NCBI GenBank assembly: GCA_964645205.1
Contig: CAZYBO010000006.1
Coordinates: 62,001-126,000, forward strand
DNA: 64,000 bases
Direction of reading: 5' to 3'
Source: CAZYBO01 sp964645205
GTDB lineage: Bacteria > Pseudomonadota > Alphaproteobacteria > Rickettsiales > SXRF01
Shown piece after piece: positions 8,938 through 17,516 of the stretch. Made by a program: the position numbers and the translations under genes. The notes below the pieces were generated by a model that was not told the origin of the DNA, did no database searches, and saw only the letters and a program-made list of their open reading frames with translations. The first letter of the stretch is position 1, and each line of letters opens with the position of its first letter.

Positions 8938-9468
8938 ATGGAAGAAGAACATGTCATGAGCCGCAGTGAACTGCGCGAAACAGTCCAGAGGACTGCCCGA
9001 CTCCGCGACATGCGCGGGCTGCAATTGCAAGCGCGCGAAGCGCATGAGCACACGCTGGCGAAACTTGTGCGGCTCACAAAAGCCGAAGCGCTCATGCAGG
9101 AACTACTGCAGTCCGATATCCATATGGGCACAAACGGCGTCCTCTACGAACACATGCCGCATTTCCGCGATCATGATGGCCAGAAGCACATGCGCCACGC
9201 CGGATTGAAATGGTGCGCTGAAGGCGAAGCCATCGACCCCGGCCAGCCGGAATTTTTTGAAAAACTCGTCAAAGCCGTCACCGAAAAACGCCTGGTCAAA
9301 CGCCGCGCGGAAACTGAGCATAAAACCGGCACCGGTACCGGCCGCACGCTCGATGACATCATCCGCAAAGGCCTCGCCAAAGAAATCGAGAAAGAATTGT
9401 GGAACGGCGTCCCAACTGGGGAAAACAGCATCGCCCCTATGGGCGGCAACCACGATAATTACCGGTAA
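8938..9468 (+). CDS. Hypothetical charged protein
   Basis: A 176-residue protein that I do not recognise. It is strongly charged and helical, with no signal peptide or membrane segment. Residues 7-65 look like a coiled coil or long helix (Arg/Glu/Gln-rich); the middle contains HMPHFRDHDG and HMRHAGLKW, a His-rich patch; the end is RTLDDIIRKGLAKEIEKELW. AGGAAA lies upstream of the ATG at 8938; ATG 8953 is an alternative start. It stands alone between rnpB and the convergent sixA gene. Codon use looks like its neighbours, so I treat it as a real gene. Confidence 0.75.
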   Translation: MEEEHVMSRSELRETVQRTARLRDMRGLQLQAREAHEHTLAKLVRLTKAEALMQELLQSDIHMGTNGVLYEHMPHFRDHDGQKHMRHAGLKWCAEGEAIDPGQPEFFEKLVKAVTEKRLVKRRAETEHKTGTGTGRTLDDIIRKGLAKEIEKELWNGVPTGENSIAPMGGNHDNYR

Positions 9469-9474
9469 ATAAAC

Positions 9475-9990
9475 CTAAGCTCCCGTCAGCGCAGCCGGCA
9501 CCACGAAATCCTGTAGCACGCCCGCCCGCGCCGTCACCTGCTTCCATGACGGCACTTCAAACGTGAATGTCGCCAGCGTGCAGGTGGGGAACGATACCGC
9601 CATCTGTGCCATCGCATCGCGTTCGCCGCTGCCTGCGAGCATCAGGCATAGTGAATGCATCCCCGGATTATGGCCGATCAGCATGGCGGATTGCGCATCG
9701 TCGGGCAGGTCGCGGATCAGTGCAAGAAGCTGTTTCGCAGAAGCGAGGTAGATGGCCTGCGTGTACTGGATACTAGCAGGCGCAAGCGGCAATGCTTCGC
9801 AGGTCTGGCGGGTGCGCGTCGAGGTGGAGCACAGCACATGCGAGGGGTGGAATTGCGCTTGTTTCAGGTAGGCTGCGATCATTCCGGCTTCGTGGATTCC
9901 ATGCGCGGAAAGCGGCCGTTCATGGTCGCCCTGCCCGGAAACTGCGGGTTTTGCTTCGGCATGCCTTAGGATTGTAAGGGTTTTTTGCAT
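9475..9990 (-). CDS. sixA: Phosphohistidine phosphatase SixA-like
   Basis: A 171-residue histidine phosphatase of the SixA type. The phosphate-binding ILRHAEAKP is at the N-terminus, the second catalytic histidine is in LIGHNPGMHSL, and the ...CSTSTRTRQT segment matches the family. I start at ATG 9990 (MQKTLTILRHAEA), the usual family beginning; ATG 10008 is possible, and the longer open frame to 10194 runs into the divergent ppk and is unlikely. SixA enzymes remove phosphate from histidine phosphotransfer proteins. This is of interest given the receiver-rich island at 55-61 kb, though no link is shown. Confidence 0.85.
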   Translation of the reverse strand: MQKTLTILRHAEAKPAVSGQGDHERPLSAHGIHEAGMIAAYLKQAQFHPSHVLCSTSTRTRQTCEALPLAPASIQYTQAIYLASAKQLLALIRDLPDDAQSAMLIGHNPGMHSLCLMLAGSGERDAMAQMAVSFPTCTLATFTFEVPSWKQVTARAGVLQDFVVPAALTGA

Positions 9991-10042
9991 AGCTGATTTT
10001 TTTAACATAGAATAAATCTTTGCCAAGCTATAATAATGGGTT

Positions 10043-12181
10043 ATGTCCGCTAAGCACCCTGAACCCATCTCCGCCAGTTCCAAGCAGCGCTTCATCAACC
10101 GCGAATCGTCGTGGCTGGCGTTTAACCAGCGCGTGCTGGAAGAAGCGCAGAATACCGGCAACCCGCTGATGGAGCGCCTGAACTTCCTCGGCATCTCCGC
10201 GTCGAATCTCGATGAATTTACGATGGTGCGCGTGGCGGGCTTAAAAGATTACGTGCGGCAAGGCATCACCAAGCGCAGCCCCGACGGACTCACCCCTGCG
10301 GAAGAAATCGAACTGATCGACGCGCGCATCGCCAAGATGGTGCAGCAGCAGCATGAATGCTGGCTATCGCTGAAGCATGAGCTGAAAAAGCACGATGTCC
10401 TCGTTATCAAACCCGGCGAGATGAACGACAAGGATCACGCGTGGCTGGAGGAATATTTCATTGAGAATATTTTCCCGGTGCTCACGCCGATTGCTGTCGA
10501 CCCCGCGCACCCCTTCCCGTTCCTGCCGAACCTCAGCCTCGCGCATGCGTTCCAGCTCGGCGTAGGCGATACGGCAAAGGAACAGATCGCCATCGTGCCG
10601 CTGCCCGCATTGCTGCCGCGTTTCATCCGCCTGCCCGGTAAAAAACTGCGCTTCGTGATGTTAGAGGACGCCATCGAACTTTATCTCACCACCCTTATGC
10701 CGGGTTTCCGCAAAATCAACTCCGCCCTGCTGCGCATCATCCGCGACAGCGAACTCGACGTGGAGGAGGAAGGCGAGGATTTCGTGCGCAATTTCGAGCG
10801 CGCGGTGAAACAGCGCAGGCGCGGCCGCGTGATCCAGATCAAGTTCGTGGCGCCGTCGCCGAAGCATTTGCTGCAATTCGTCGCCGAGCAGATGCAGGTG
10901 GATCTATCGGACGTGATCGAGGTGGACGGCATGGTGGGGCTATCCTCGCTGAAAGAACTCTACGCCTTTGCCCCGCCCGATCTGAAATACCCGCCGTTCA
11001 AGGCGCGGTTCCCCGAGCGCATCGACGATTTCGGCGGAGACTGCTTCGCGGCGATCGCGGCTAAGGACATCGTCATCCATCACCCGTTCGAGACGTTCGA
11101 CGTGGTGGTGCAGTTTCTGCGTCAGGCCGCAGCCGACCCCAACGTAGTGTCTATCAAACAGATGCTCTACCGCACCAGCGACGACTCGCCCATCGCCAAG
11201 GCGCTGATCGCCGCAGCGGAGGCGGGCAAATCCGTGACCGCGCTGGTGGAGTTGAAAGCGCGCTTCGACGAAGAGGCCAATTTGAAATGGGCGCGCGATC
11301 TGGAACGTGCGGGCGTGCAGGTGGTCTACGGGTTCGTGTCGCTGAAAACCCACGCCAAAGTTACGCTGGTCACCCGGCGCGAGAACACGACGCTGGTATC
11401 CTACGTGCATTTCGGCACCGGCAACTACCACCCGAAAACCGCGCGCGCCTACACCGATTTGTCGTTCTTCACCTGCGACCACGACATCTGCCGCGACGCC
11501 GCCTATTTATTCAATTTCGTCACCGGCTACGCGCCACCCCGGGAATTCAAAAAACTTATCACCGCGCCCCGCGATTTGCGCAAGCAGTTGCTGCGGCTGA
11601 TCGACCACGAGATCGCACATGTGAAAAAAGGCAACCCCGGCACCATCTGGGCGAAAATGAACGCGCTGGTGGACAGCGAGATCATCGACGCGCTCTACAA
11701 GGCGTCGCAGGCGGGTGTGCATATAGAGCTAGTGGTGCGCGGCATCTGTTGCCTGCGAGCAGGCGTAGCGGGATTATCGGACAATATCCGTGTGAAATCC
11801 ATCGTCGGGCGGTTTCTGGAGCATGCGCGCATCTACTGCTTCGGCAACGGACATGCGCTGCCCTCTGCGCACGCGAAAGTCTATATCGGCTCTGCTGACT
11901 GGATGCCGCGCAATTTCGATTGGCGCGTGGAGGTCATGGTGCCGATAGAAAACCCCACCGTGCACGAGCAGATTTTAGGGCAGATCATGGTTGCTAATTT
12001 AAAAGACGAAAAGCAAAGCTGGGCGATGCAGCCAGACGGCGGCTACAAGCGGCTGGCCAATGTCGGCGAGGCGCTGTCGGCGCATGACTATTTCATGCAG
12101 AACCCAAGCCTGTCGGGTCGCGGCAAATCGCTGAACAACGCCAAGACGCAGCCGATTTTAAAATATAAGCCGACGAAGTAA
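10043..12181 (+). CDS. ppk: Polyphosphate kinase 1
   Basis: A 712-residue PPK1, which polymerises ATP gamma-phosphate into polyphosphate through a phosphohistidine. The N-terminal domain starts FINRESSWLAFNQRVLEEA; the catalytic domains contain MLYRTSDDSPI, KTHAKVTLVTRRE and HFGTGNYHPKTARAYTDLSFF. The later VRGICCLRAGVAGLSDNI and SADWMPRNFDWRVEVMVPI motifs are also in place. Length is normal. ppx/gppA follows on the same strand about 320 bp downstream, so synthesis and breakdown of polyphosphate are neighbours here. Confidence 0.97.
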   Translation: MSAKHPEPISASSKQRFINRESSWLAFNQRVLEEAQNTGNPLMERLNFLGISASNLDEFTMVRVAGLKDYVRQGITKRSPDGLTPAEEIELIDARIAKMVQQQHECWLSLKHELKKHDVLVIKPGEMNDKDHAWLEEYFIENIFPVLTPIAVDPAHPFPFLPNLSLAHAFQLGVGDTAKEQIAIVPLPALLPRFIRLPGKKLRFVMLEDAIELYLTTLMPGFRKINSALLRIIRDSELDVEEEGEDFVRNFERAVKQRRRGRVIQIKFVAPSPKHLLQFVAEQMQVDLSDVIEVDGMVGLSSLKELYAFAPPDLKYPPFKARFPERIDDFGGDCFAAIAAKDIVIHHPFETFDVVVQFLRQAAADPNVVSIKQMLYRTSDDSPIAKALIAAAEAGKSVTALVELKARFDEEANLKWARDLERAGVQVVYGFVSLKTHAKVTLVTRRENTTLVSYVHFGTGNYHPKTARAYTDLSFFTCDHDICRDAAYLFNFVTGYAPPREFKKLITAPRDLRKQLLRLIDHEIAHVKKGNPGTIWAKMNALVDSEIIDALYKASQAGVHIELVVRGICCLRAGVAGLSDNIRVKSIVGRFLEHARIYCFGNGHALPSAHAKVYIGSADWMPRNFDWRVEVMVPIENPTVHEQILGQIMVANLKDEKQSWAMQPDGGYKRLANVGEALSAHDYFMQNPSLSGRGKSLNNAKTQPILKYKPTK

Positions 12182-12182
12182 G

Positions 12183-12361
12183 CTAGCGCGAACGCGGCTT
12201 GCCGTTGCTGTCGAGCCCCTTTAACTCATATCCGTTGAGGATCGCACGCTTGAGGAAACGCCCTTCCTCCGTGTCCGGATTTGCGGTGCGGCTGCTTCGG
12301 CGGCGGCGGGCTGCTGCGCAGGTTGTTCGTCGGTTTGTTTTGGTGCATTCGTGTCGGACAT
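12183..12361 (-). pseudogene. Small gene split by a frameshift
   Basis: A good start (ATG 12361 after AAAGGAAAG) opens MSDTNAPKQTDEQPAQQPAA in one frame. The sensible C-terminus, NPDTEEGRFLKRAILNGYEL...PRSR with a TAG at 12183, is in the -1 frame. Both frames overlap around GCACCGCAAATCCGG near 12277-12291; one base gained or lost there would join them into a protein of about 59 residues. It could be a true frameshift mutation, a sequencing error or a -1 recoding event; no clear slippery heptamer is visible. Function unknown. It sits between ppk and ppx on the opposite strand. Confidence 0.55.
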
Positions 12362-12504
12362 CGGCTTTCCTTTCATAGGCTTGGCAGGCCAGATTAGCAC
12401 AGCGGAATAAATAGTAAACAACCGCGAACCATTCGCAAATCACTGATTTATATAGTTATTTATTGTCACTTGCACGCGGCGGGCGCATACGGTAAGCAAT
12501 CGCC

Positions 12505-13989
12505 ATGGCGAAGCTCACCCCCTCCTCCCACTCCTTCCTCGATGGCCGCATCGCCATCATCGACATCGGCTCCAACTCCATCCGCCTCGTAGTGTACGAC
12601 CAACTCAAACGCGCGCCGGTTTCCATCTATAATGAAAAAGTGATGTGCGCGCTGGGCAAAGGCCTCGCGGCATCCGGCGTGCTCAACCCCGCCGGCGTAG
12701 AAATGGCGAAGGATACGCTGCGACGCTTTATAGGCATGGGGCGCAACATGGGCATCAGCGAGTTGCACGTCATGGCCACTGCCGCCATACGCGACGCGCA
12801 AGACGGCGACGCCTTCGCACGCTACCTCGAAGAAACCTACGATATAGAAGTGGACATCATCTCCGGCGAGATGGAAGCGCGGCTCGGCGCCTACGGCGTC
12901 TGCTCCGGCATACACAACCCGCGCGGCATCACCGGCGATCTGGGCGGCGGCAGCCTCGAGCTGGTGTGGGTCGATAACGGCGCGATCACCAGCCACACCA
13001 GCGTGCTGCTCGGATCGCTGCGCATGATCGACGAAACCAAGGGCGACCTTCCCAAGCTGCGCAAGCTCATCGACAAGCGCTTCGCGGATGTCAACTGGCT
13101 CGACGATAAGCCATGCGAGCATTTCTACGCTATCGGCGGCAGCTTCCGCGCGCTGGCGAAAATGCACCTGACCGCTACCGGCTATCCGCTGCGCATCCTG
13201 CATGAATATACGGTGGAAACCAAAAATTTCCTCGCCTTCGTGCACGACATCACCACCATGCCGCCCGAAAAGCTGGAAAAGTTCCCCGGTGTGGCAGCCA
13301 AGCGCGTTCCCGCCCTGCACGGCGCGGCGATGGTGCTGGAAAAAATCCTTGCCACCGCGAAGCCGGCGCAGATCGTGTTCAGCGCAAGCGGCATCCGCGA
13401 AGGCTATCTCTTTGAGAAGCTCTCCTCAGCCACGCGCAATCAAGACGGGTTGCTTGCCTCCTGCACCGAATTCGCCACCAAGAGCGGACGCACCACCACC
13501 TACGCCAACGAGCTGTTCGCATGGATCGCGCCGCTGATGGACGAGGAAACGCCGGAGCAGAAACGGCTGCGCTCCGCCTTCTGCCTCCTGTCGGACATCG
13601 CGTTGCACATCCATCCTGAATACCGTGCGGAATGGGCGTTCCAGCGCATCCTGTTTTCCGCGCTTACCAGCCTTACGCACCGTCAGCGCGTGGCGCTCGC
13701 ACTCGCGCTCTACCACCGCTACCAGTTCAAGCTGAAAGTGGAATGGCCTGCGCTTACCCTGCTTACGGATGCCGACCGCAAATGGGCGAAATGTTTAGGC
13801 ACCGCTGCAAACTTAGCCTACCACTTATCGGGCAGCATCGCGGGCAACCTGCCGCAATCGTCACTCCTGCTCAAAGGCGCTCACGTGCAATTGCAACTGT
13901 CGAATGCGATGAAAGACGTGGCGGGCGACGCGGTGGATAAGCGGATAAGCGGACTTGACGAAGCGTACAGGGCGTATTGCAAGAGGTAA
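12505..13989 (+). CDS. ppx: Exopolyphosphatase / guanosine pentaphosphate phosphohydrolase (Ppx/GppA)
   Basis: A 494-residue Ppx/GppA protein. The ASKHA-fold phosphate loops are visible: AIIDIGSNSIRLVVYD near residue 17, ATAAIRDAQDG and TGDLGGGSLELVWV. The long C-terminal part is the helical extension common in proteobacterial Ppx. It hydrolyses terminal phosphates of polyphosphate, or pppGpp, or both; sequence alone does not decide. Next to ppk this is more likely the polyphosphate enzyme. Confidence 0.93.
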   Translation: MAKLTPSSHSFLDGRIAIIDIGSNSIRLVVYDQLKRAPVSIYNEKVMCALGKGLAASGVLNPAGVEMAKDTLRRFIGMGRNMGISELHVMATAAIRDAQDGDAFARYLEETYDIEVDIISGEMEARLGAYGVCSGIHNPRGITGDLGGGSLELVWVDNGAITSHTSVLLGSLRMIDETKGDLPKLRKLIDKRFADVNWLDDKPCEHFYAIGGSFRALAKMHLTATGYPLRILHEYTVETKNFLAFVHDITTMPPEKLEKFPGVAAKRVPALHGAAMVLEKILATAKPAQIVFSASGIREGYLFEKLSSATRNQDGLLASCTEFATKSGRTTTYANELFAWIAPLMDEETPEQKRLRSAFCLLSDIALHIHPEYRAEWAFQRILFSALTSLTHRQRVALALALYHRYQFKLKVEWPALTLLTDADRKWAKCLGTAANLAYHLSGSIAGNLPQSSLLLKGAHVQLQLSNAMKDVAGDAVDKRISGLDEAYRAYCKR

Positions 13990-13998
13990 TATTTACTA

Positions 13999-14097
13999 GT
14001 CATCACGAGGAGGCGCAGCCGACGCGGTGATCCAGTCCAAACGCACACACAGAATCAACTGATAGCGCTGGATTGCTTCGCTTACGCTCGCAATGAC
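13999..14097. repeat. Dispersed intergenic palindrome with GTCAT...ATGAC ends
   Basis: An imperfect inverted repeat between ppx and hldD. The outer arms are GTCATCACGAG and CTCGCAATGAC (9 of 11 pair) with an inner GATCCAG / CTGGAT pair. The right half, CTGGATTGCTTCGCTTACGC, is of a kind scattered in many alphaproteobacterial genomes. It may also act as the bidirectional transcription end of the two convergent genes. Confidence 0.6.
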
Positions 14098-14112
14098 GAT
14101 TCTCACCACCCG

Positions 14113-15105
14113 CTACAAATACGGATCGTCCTTCACCAGATAATTCAGCACGTAATCACGAACCCCCGCTTCAAGCGGCGTGAATTCCTGCGTGTAGCCC
14201 GCAGCGCGCAAACGCTGCATGCCCGCTTCGGTAAAATACTGATACTTCTTCAGCAGATCGTCCGGCATGTCGATATAGTGAATGTTCGGCTTGCGGCCGA
14301 GCGCGGTAAAAATCGCATTCGCCATGTCGTTAAACGTGCTGGCCTTGCCGGTGCCTAAATTGAACAGGCCGGAGACATCCGGGTGATCGAGCAGCCACAG
14401 CATCACATGCACGCAATCCTTCACATACATCACGTCGCGCTTCTGCTCGCCGTCCTTGTATTGCGGATTATAGGAACGGAACAGGCGCATGATGCCGCCT
14501 TGGATCGCGTGCGGCGCAATCTTGGAGATCACGCTCTTCTGGTCTTCTTTATGGTATTCGTTGGGGCCGTAGGCGTTGAAGAATTTAAGCCCCACCCATT
14601 GCGGCAGCGCGATTTCCTTGCGCGCATGCGCGCCCGCCACATGCATATCGAATAGGTGCTTGCTCCAGCCATAGCAATTCAGCGGTTTGATCTTCGACAT
14701 GTAGGCCATGTCGATATTATCGTCGAAGCCCTGGCTGCCGTCGCCATAGGTCGCAGCCGAGGATGCGTAAATCAAACGCACGCCGCGCGCGTTGCACCAG
14801 CGCCATAGTTTCAGTGACAACCCGAAATTATGTTTGAGCATGATGTCGATATTTTTTTCCACCGTCGAGGAAACGCCGCCCATGTGGTAGACCATGTCGA
14901 TCTGCTGGCGGTTGACTTCGAGCCACTCGAACATCTGCTCGGGTGTAATGATTTCAAAAACGGGATGCTTGCTCAAATTGCGCCATTTATCGCCGACGCC
15001 GAAAATATCGCACACTACTATATGGTGCGTGCCGCGCGCGACCAGCGCCGCCACGAGATTCGACCCGATAAACCCGCCGCCACCCGTTACCAGAATAGTT
15101 TTCAT
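14113..15105 (-). CDS. hldD: ADP-L-glycero-D-manno-heptose-6-epimerase
   Basis: A 330-residue SDR-family sugar-nucleotide epimerase that makes the L,D-heptose donor for the LPS inner core. The NAD loop ILVTGGGGFIGSN is at residues 3-15, the catalytic Ser is in YASSAATYG and the YxxxK is in YGWSKHLFD. KFFNAYGPNEYHK is a signature of HldD. I use ATG 15105 (MKTILVTGG); ATG 15117 would add four residues. It stands alone, with no other heptose genes in the window, and it implies LPS with an inner core. Confidence 0.92.
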   Translation of the reverse strand: MKTILVTGGGGFIGSNLVAALVARGTHHIVVCDIFGVGDKWRNLSKHPVFEIITPEQMFEWLEVNRQQIDMVYHMGGVSSTVEKNIDIMLKHNFGLSLKLWRWCNARGVRLIYASSAATYGDGSQGFDDNIDMAYMSKIKPLNCYGWSKHLFDMHVAGAHARKEIALPQWVGLKFFNAYGPNEYHKEDQKSVISKIAPHAIQGGIMRLFRSYNPQYKDGEQKRDVMYVKDCVHVMLWLLDHPDVSGLFNLGTGKASTFNDMANAIFTALGRKPNIHYIDMPDDLLKKYQYFTEAGMQRLRAAGYTQEFTPLEAGVRDYVLNYLVKDDPYL

Positions 15106-15188
15106 GTTGTTTATCAATATTTTAATAAAATTTGCACTCAGGGATTAGTATACTATACTGCCATTAAGAAAACGTAAAATCGGAGCCT

Positions 15189-15461
15189 GTGGACAACCCT
15201 ATGCAAAAAGATAGTAAGTTTTTGGATGATATTGCTAAAATTGCCAGCGGCACCGCCGGTGGAATCCTTGAAATGAAGCGTGAAATGGACACCGCAATAC
15301 ACGCGCAGGTTGAAAAATGGCTGCAAAGTATGAATCTCGTCACCCGCGAGGAGTTTGACGCGGTACAGGCGATGCTGGCTAAAGCACGGGCGGAACAGGA
15401 ACAATTAAAAGCCCGCCTTCAGGCGCTGGAAACGTTAATTTCCGGGCAAAGCAAGGGCTAA
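15189..15461 (+). CDS. ubiK: UbiK-type accessory factor (BMFP/YqiC family)
   Basis: A 90-residue protein with an N-terminal FLDDIAKIASGTAGGILEMK segment followed by a C-terminal coiled coil (about 45-85, VTREEFDAVQAMLAKARAEQ...). This is the layout of the BMFP family, whose E. coli member UbiK helps assemble the aerobic ubiquinone-synthesis complex. The start is GTG 15189 with CGGAG six bases upstream; ATG 15201 is an alternative. ubiA is elsewhere in this window (37.4 kb). Confidence 0.8.
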   Translation: MDNPMQKDSKFLDDIAKIASGTAGGILEMKREMDTAIHAQVEKWLQSMNLVTREEFDAVQAMLAKARAEQEQLKARLQALETLISGQSKG

Positions 15462-15501
15462 TAAACCCCTCCCCCAATTCGTCATTACAACATATTGAAT
15501 T

Positions 15502-15529
15502 TGATTAATAAAATTAATTTTATTAATCA
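15502..15529. promoter_or_regulatory. 28-bp perfect AT palindrome upstream of ybjN-like gene
   Basis: A perfect dyad with its centre between 15515 and 15516, made almost only of A and T, with GATTAATAAAATT as the left arm core and AATTTTATTAATC as the right. It lies in the 159-bp gap between ubiK and the YbjN-domain gene, about 98 bp before the latter's start. No T-run follows, so it looks more like an operator or DNA-bending site than a terminator. Confidence 0.4.
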
Positions 15530-15626
15530 TTTCTAAAGTAATAGCTTTTTGTCCCGTGGCATGTAAATATGGAGGGGTAGTTTCCACTTCTCATCCAACA
15601 CAGCCAACGATTTCAGAGGAATGACG

Positions 15627-16127
15627 ATGACTTCGATGATGACAAAAACCGATGCGGTATATAACCCACTCGATATTGCAGAGCTGGTGATCATGGATCG
15701 CGACTGGGTGTTCGATCGTCCAGGCGAAGGTGAGTTGATCGCGGAAGTAGCAGGCACGTGGTGCCGCTATCGCATCTGGTTCAACTGGCAGGAAGATTCA
15801 GGCGGGCTTACCATGTCGTGCTCGCTGGAAACAAAATTCCCCAAGCAAATGACCACGAAGGTTCACTCGCTGCTCGCGCTGGTGAATGAGAAAATGTGGC
15901 TCGGCCATTTCGACATTACGTCGGAAGATATGTCGATCACCTTCCGCCACTCGCTGCTCGTGCGCGATCAGGTGGGCACGTCGGCGGAGCACCTGCAGGA
16001 TTTGCTCGACATCGCGATCGAAGAATGCGAACGCTTCTACCCTGCATTCCAGGCGATGATCTGGGGTGGAAAGACGCCTGCCGAAGCGCTGGAGCTTTCA
16101 CTGTTTGAAACCGTAGGGGAAGCGTAA
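15627..16127 (+). CDS. YbjN-domain protein
   Basis: A 166-residue cytoplasmic protein of the YbjN (type III secretion chaperone-like fold) family found widely in Alphaproteobacteria. Typical pieces are NPLDIAELVIMDRDWVFDR near the N-terminus, LLALVNEKMWLGHFDI in the middle and ECERFYPAFQAMIWGGKTP near the C-terminus. AGAGGA is followed directly by ATG 15621, so ATG 15627 with normal spacing is the better start. The role is unclear; E. coli YbjN affects motility and stress responses when overproduced. Confidence 0.85.
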   Translation: MTSMMTKTDAVYNPLDIAELVIMDRDWVFDRPGEGELIAEVAGTWCRYRIWFNWQEDSGGLTMSCSLETKFPKQMTTKVHSLLALVNEKMWLGHFDITSEDMSITFRHSLLVRDQVGTSAEHLQDLLDIAIEECERFYPAFQAMIWGGKTPAEALELSLFETVGEA

Positions 16128-16135
16128 GCACTCCT

Positions 16136-16188
16136 GTCATTCCAAGCGAAGCGAAGAATCTTATATGCTTCGCCGCGTTCAGGATGAC
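16136..16188. repeat. Dispersed intergenic palindrome with GTCAT...ATGAC ends
   Basis: A 53-bp element, GTCATTCC...GGATGAC, in the gap between the YbjN gene and proC. The internal GCGAAGCGAAGAATC and ATGCTTCGCCGCG partly pair. Its ends match the other elements listed at 13999, 17419, 18605 and 21909. Confidence 0.6.
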
Positions 16189-16235
16189 AAAAGCGGATTG
16201 TTTCGCTACGCTGCGAAGAACATACGGCAGAAACC

Positions 16236-17012
16236 ATGCACACCACCCTTCTCATCGGCCACGGTAAAATGGGCGGCGCGCTTTTGTCGCGCTGGCGGCA
16301 ATCGCTTGGCGGCGATTTTGCGGTCATTGACCCGCAGGATCACGCACCCGGCATCCATCCCGACCTTGCATCGCTGCCTGAAACCGTTCATCCCGACGTG
16401 ATCGTGTTTGCTGTCAAGCCACAAGAGCTTGCATCGATTCTCCCTGCTTACAAGGCACGTTTCGGAAGCTCACCTCTATATCTTTCCATCGCCGCAGGAA
16501 AATCGCTCGCGTTCTTTGCACAAAATTTAGGCAACACCGCGCAGATCGTGCGCGCGATGCCCAACACGCCTGCGCTGGTCGGCAAAGGCATCACCGTGCT
16601 ATGCGCATCCGACACCGTATCGGCGGCAAACCGAGACAAGGCCGAATCGCTGATGCGCGAAGCGGGCGCGGTGCAGTGGCTGGACAATGAATCGCACATG
16701 GATGCCGTCACCGCGCTTTCCGGCAGCGGCCCCGCCTATACGTTTTTATTTCTGGACGGCCTGACCAAGGCAGGCGTGAGCGCCGGACTTTCGCCGGAAA
16801 TGTCCCGCGCGCTTGCCCTGCAGACGGTCGCAGGAAGCTGCGCGCTCGCCGAGCACAGCGCCGACAGTTTCGCGCAGTTGCGCAGGAATGTTACCAGTCC
16901 CGGCGGCACCACCGAGGCCGCGCTCGCCGTGCTGATGAAAGACGACCGGCTGGAAGCGCTGGTGGACGAAGCGGTACAGGCCGCCGCCAAACGCTCGCGC
17001 GAACTGGCATAG
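16236..17012 (+). CDS. proC: Pyrroline-5-carboxylate reductase
   Basis: A 258-residue enzyme for the last step of proline synthesis (P5C to proline with NADPH). It has an N-terminal Rossmann GHGKMGGALLSRW, the central VRAMPNTPALVGKGITVL, and the C-terminal dimer domain with TALSGSGPAYTFLFLDGL and the signature RRNVTSPGGTTEAAL. Length is near the family norm. It is followed 11 bp later by a small membrane-protein gene on the same strand. Confidence 0.96.
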   Translation: MHTTLLIGHGKMGGALLSRWRQSLGGDFAVIDPQDHAPGIHPDLASLPETVHPDVIVFAVKPQELASILPAYKARFGSSPLYLSIAAGKSLAFFAQNLGNTAQIVRAMPNTPALVGKGITVLCASDTVSAANRDKAESLMREAGAVQWLDNESHMDAVTALSGSGPAYTFLFLDGLTKAGVSAGLSPEMSRALALQTVAGSCALAEHSADSFAQLRRNVTSPGGTTEAALAVLMKDDRLEALVDEAVQAAAKRSRELA

Positions 17013-17023
17013 AGGAGAACGGC

Positions 17024-17401
17024 ATGGGAAAGATCATAAAAAATATTGCAGTCGCGGCGACGACCATGTTCATCGTCGGCGCATTGCTGGCGCTGGCCGC
17101 GCCGGTATTGGCGGATATAGCGGGCGTCGCGGTAGGTGGCCACACGGTCGATCCGCTATGGACGGGATTGTTCTTCGGCGCGTTCGGCGGCATCCATGCG
17201 GCGGTGCAGCCCGCCATGGATAAAATGTTTCGCCGCAACCCGCCGCAGGTAAGCGAACGCGTGATCGTCGAAGAAAAAACCGTCACCCCGCAAATCGCGC
17301 AGGATGTGCAGCCGGAGCAGGCGGCGACGAAGGGCAGCTATTGCCATTACGTCGAGAAGGAACGCACGACGACCGCAAGCGAGCCGCAACGCACCTTTTA
17401 A
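17024..17401 (+). CDS. Hypothetical small membrane protein
   Basis: A 125-residue protein I do not recognise. Residues 8-32 form a strong hydrophobic segment (signal peptide or anchor, with Ala-rich end at APVLA), and 43-60 form a second weaker one (WTGLFFGAFGGIHAA). The rest is a polar tail beginning RVIVEEKTVTPQ and ending in a Thr/Glu-rich stretch with a single Cys. AGAGGAGAAC gives a strong ribosome site. It is close enough to proC (11 bp) to share its transcript. Confidence 0.7.
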   Translation: MGKIIKNIAVAATTMFIVGALLALAAPVLADIAGVAVGGHTVDPLWTGLFFGAFGGIHAAVQPAMDKMFRRNPPQVSERVIVEEKTVTPQIAQDVQPEQAATKGSYCHYVEKERTTTASEPQRTF

Positions 17402-17418
17402 TGTAAGTATGTTTAGCT

Positions 17419-17492
17419 TGTCATTCCTGCGAAAGCAGGAATCTCTGGCTGGCGCGAGGCAAGGATAGATTCCTGCTTTCGCAGGAATGACA
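17419..17492. repeat. Intergenic palindrome with 26-bp perfect arms
   Basis: The left arm at 17419-17444 begins TGTCATTCCTGCGAAAGCAG and the right arm at 17467-17492 is its exact reverse complement, with 22 bases between. It is the cleanest of five GTCAT...ATGAC elements in this window. It sits between the small membrane-protein gene and the LysR gene, overlapping the open frame upstream of the LysR start. Confidence 0.8.
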
Positions 17493-17516
17493 AAAATTGA
17501 TAGTGGAAATATCCTA

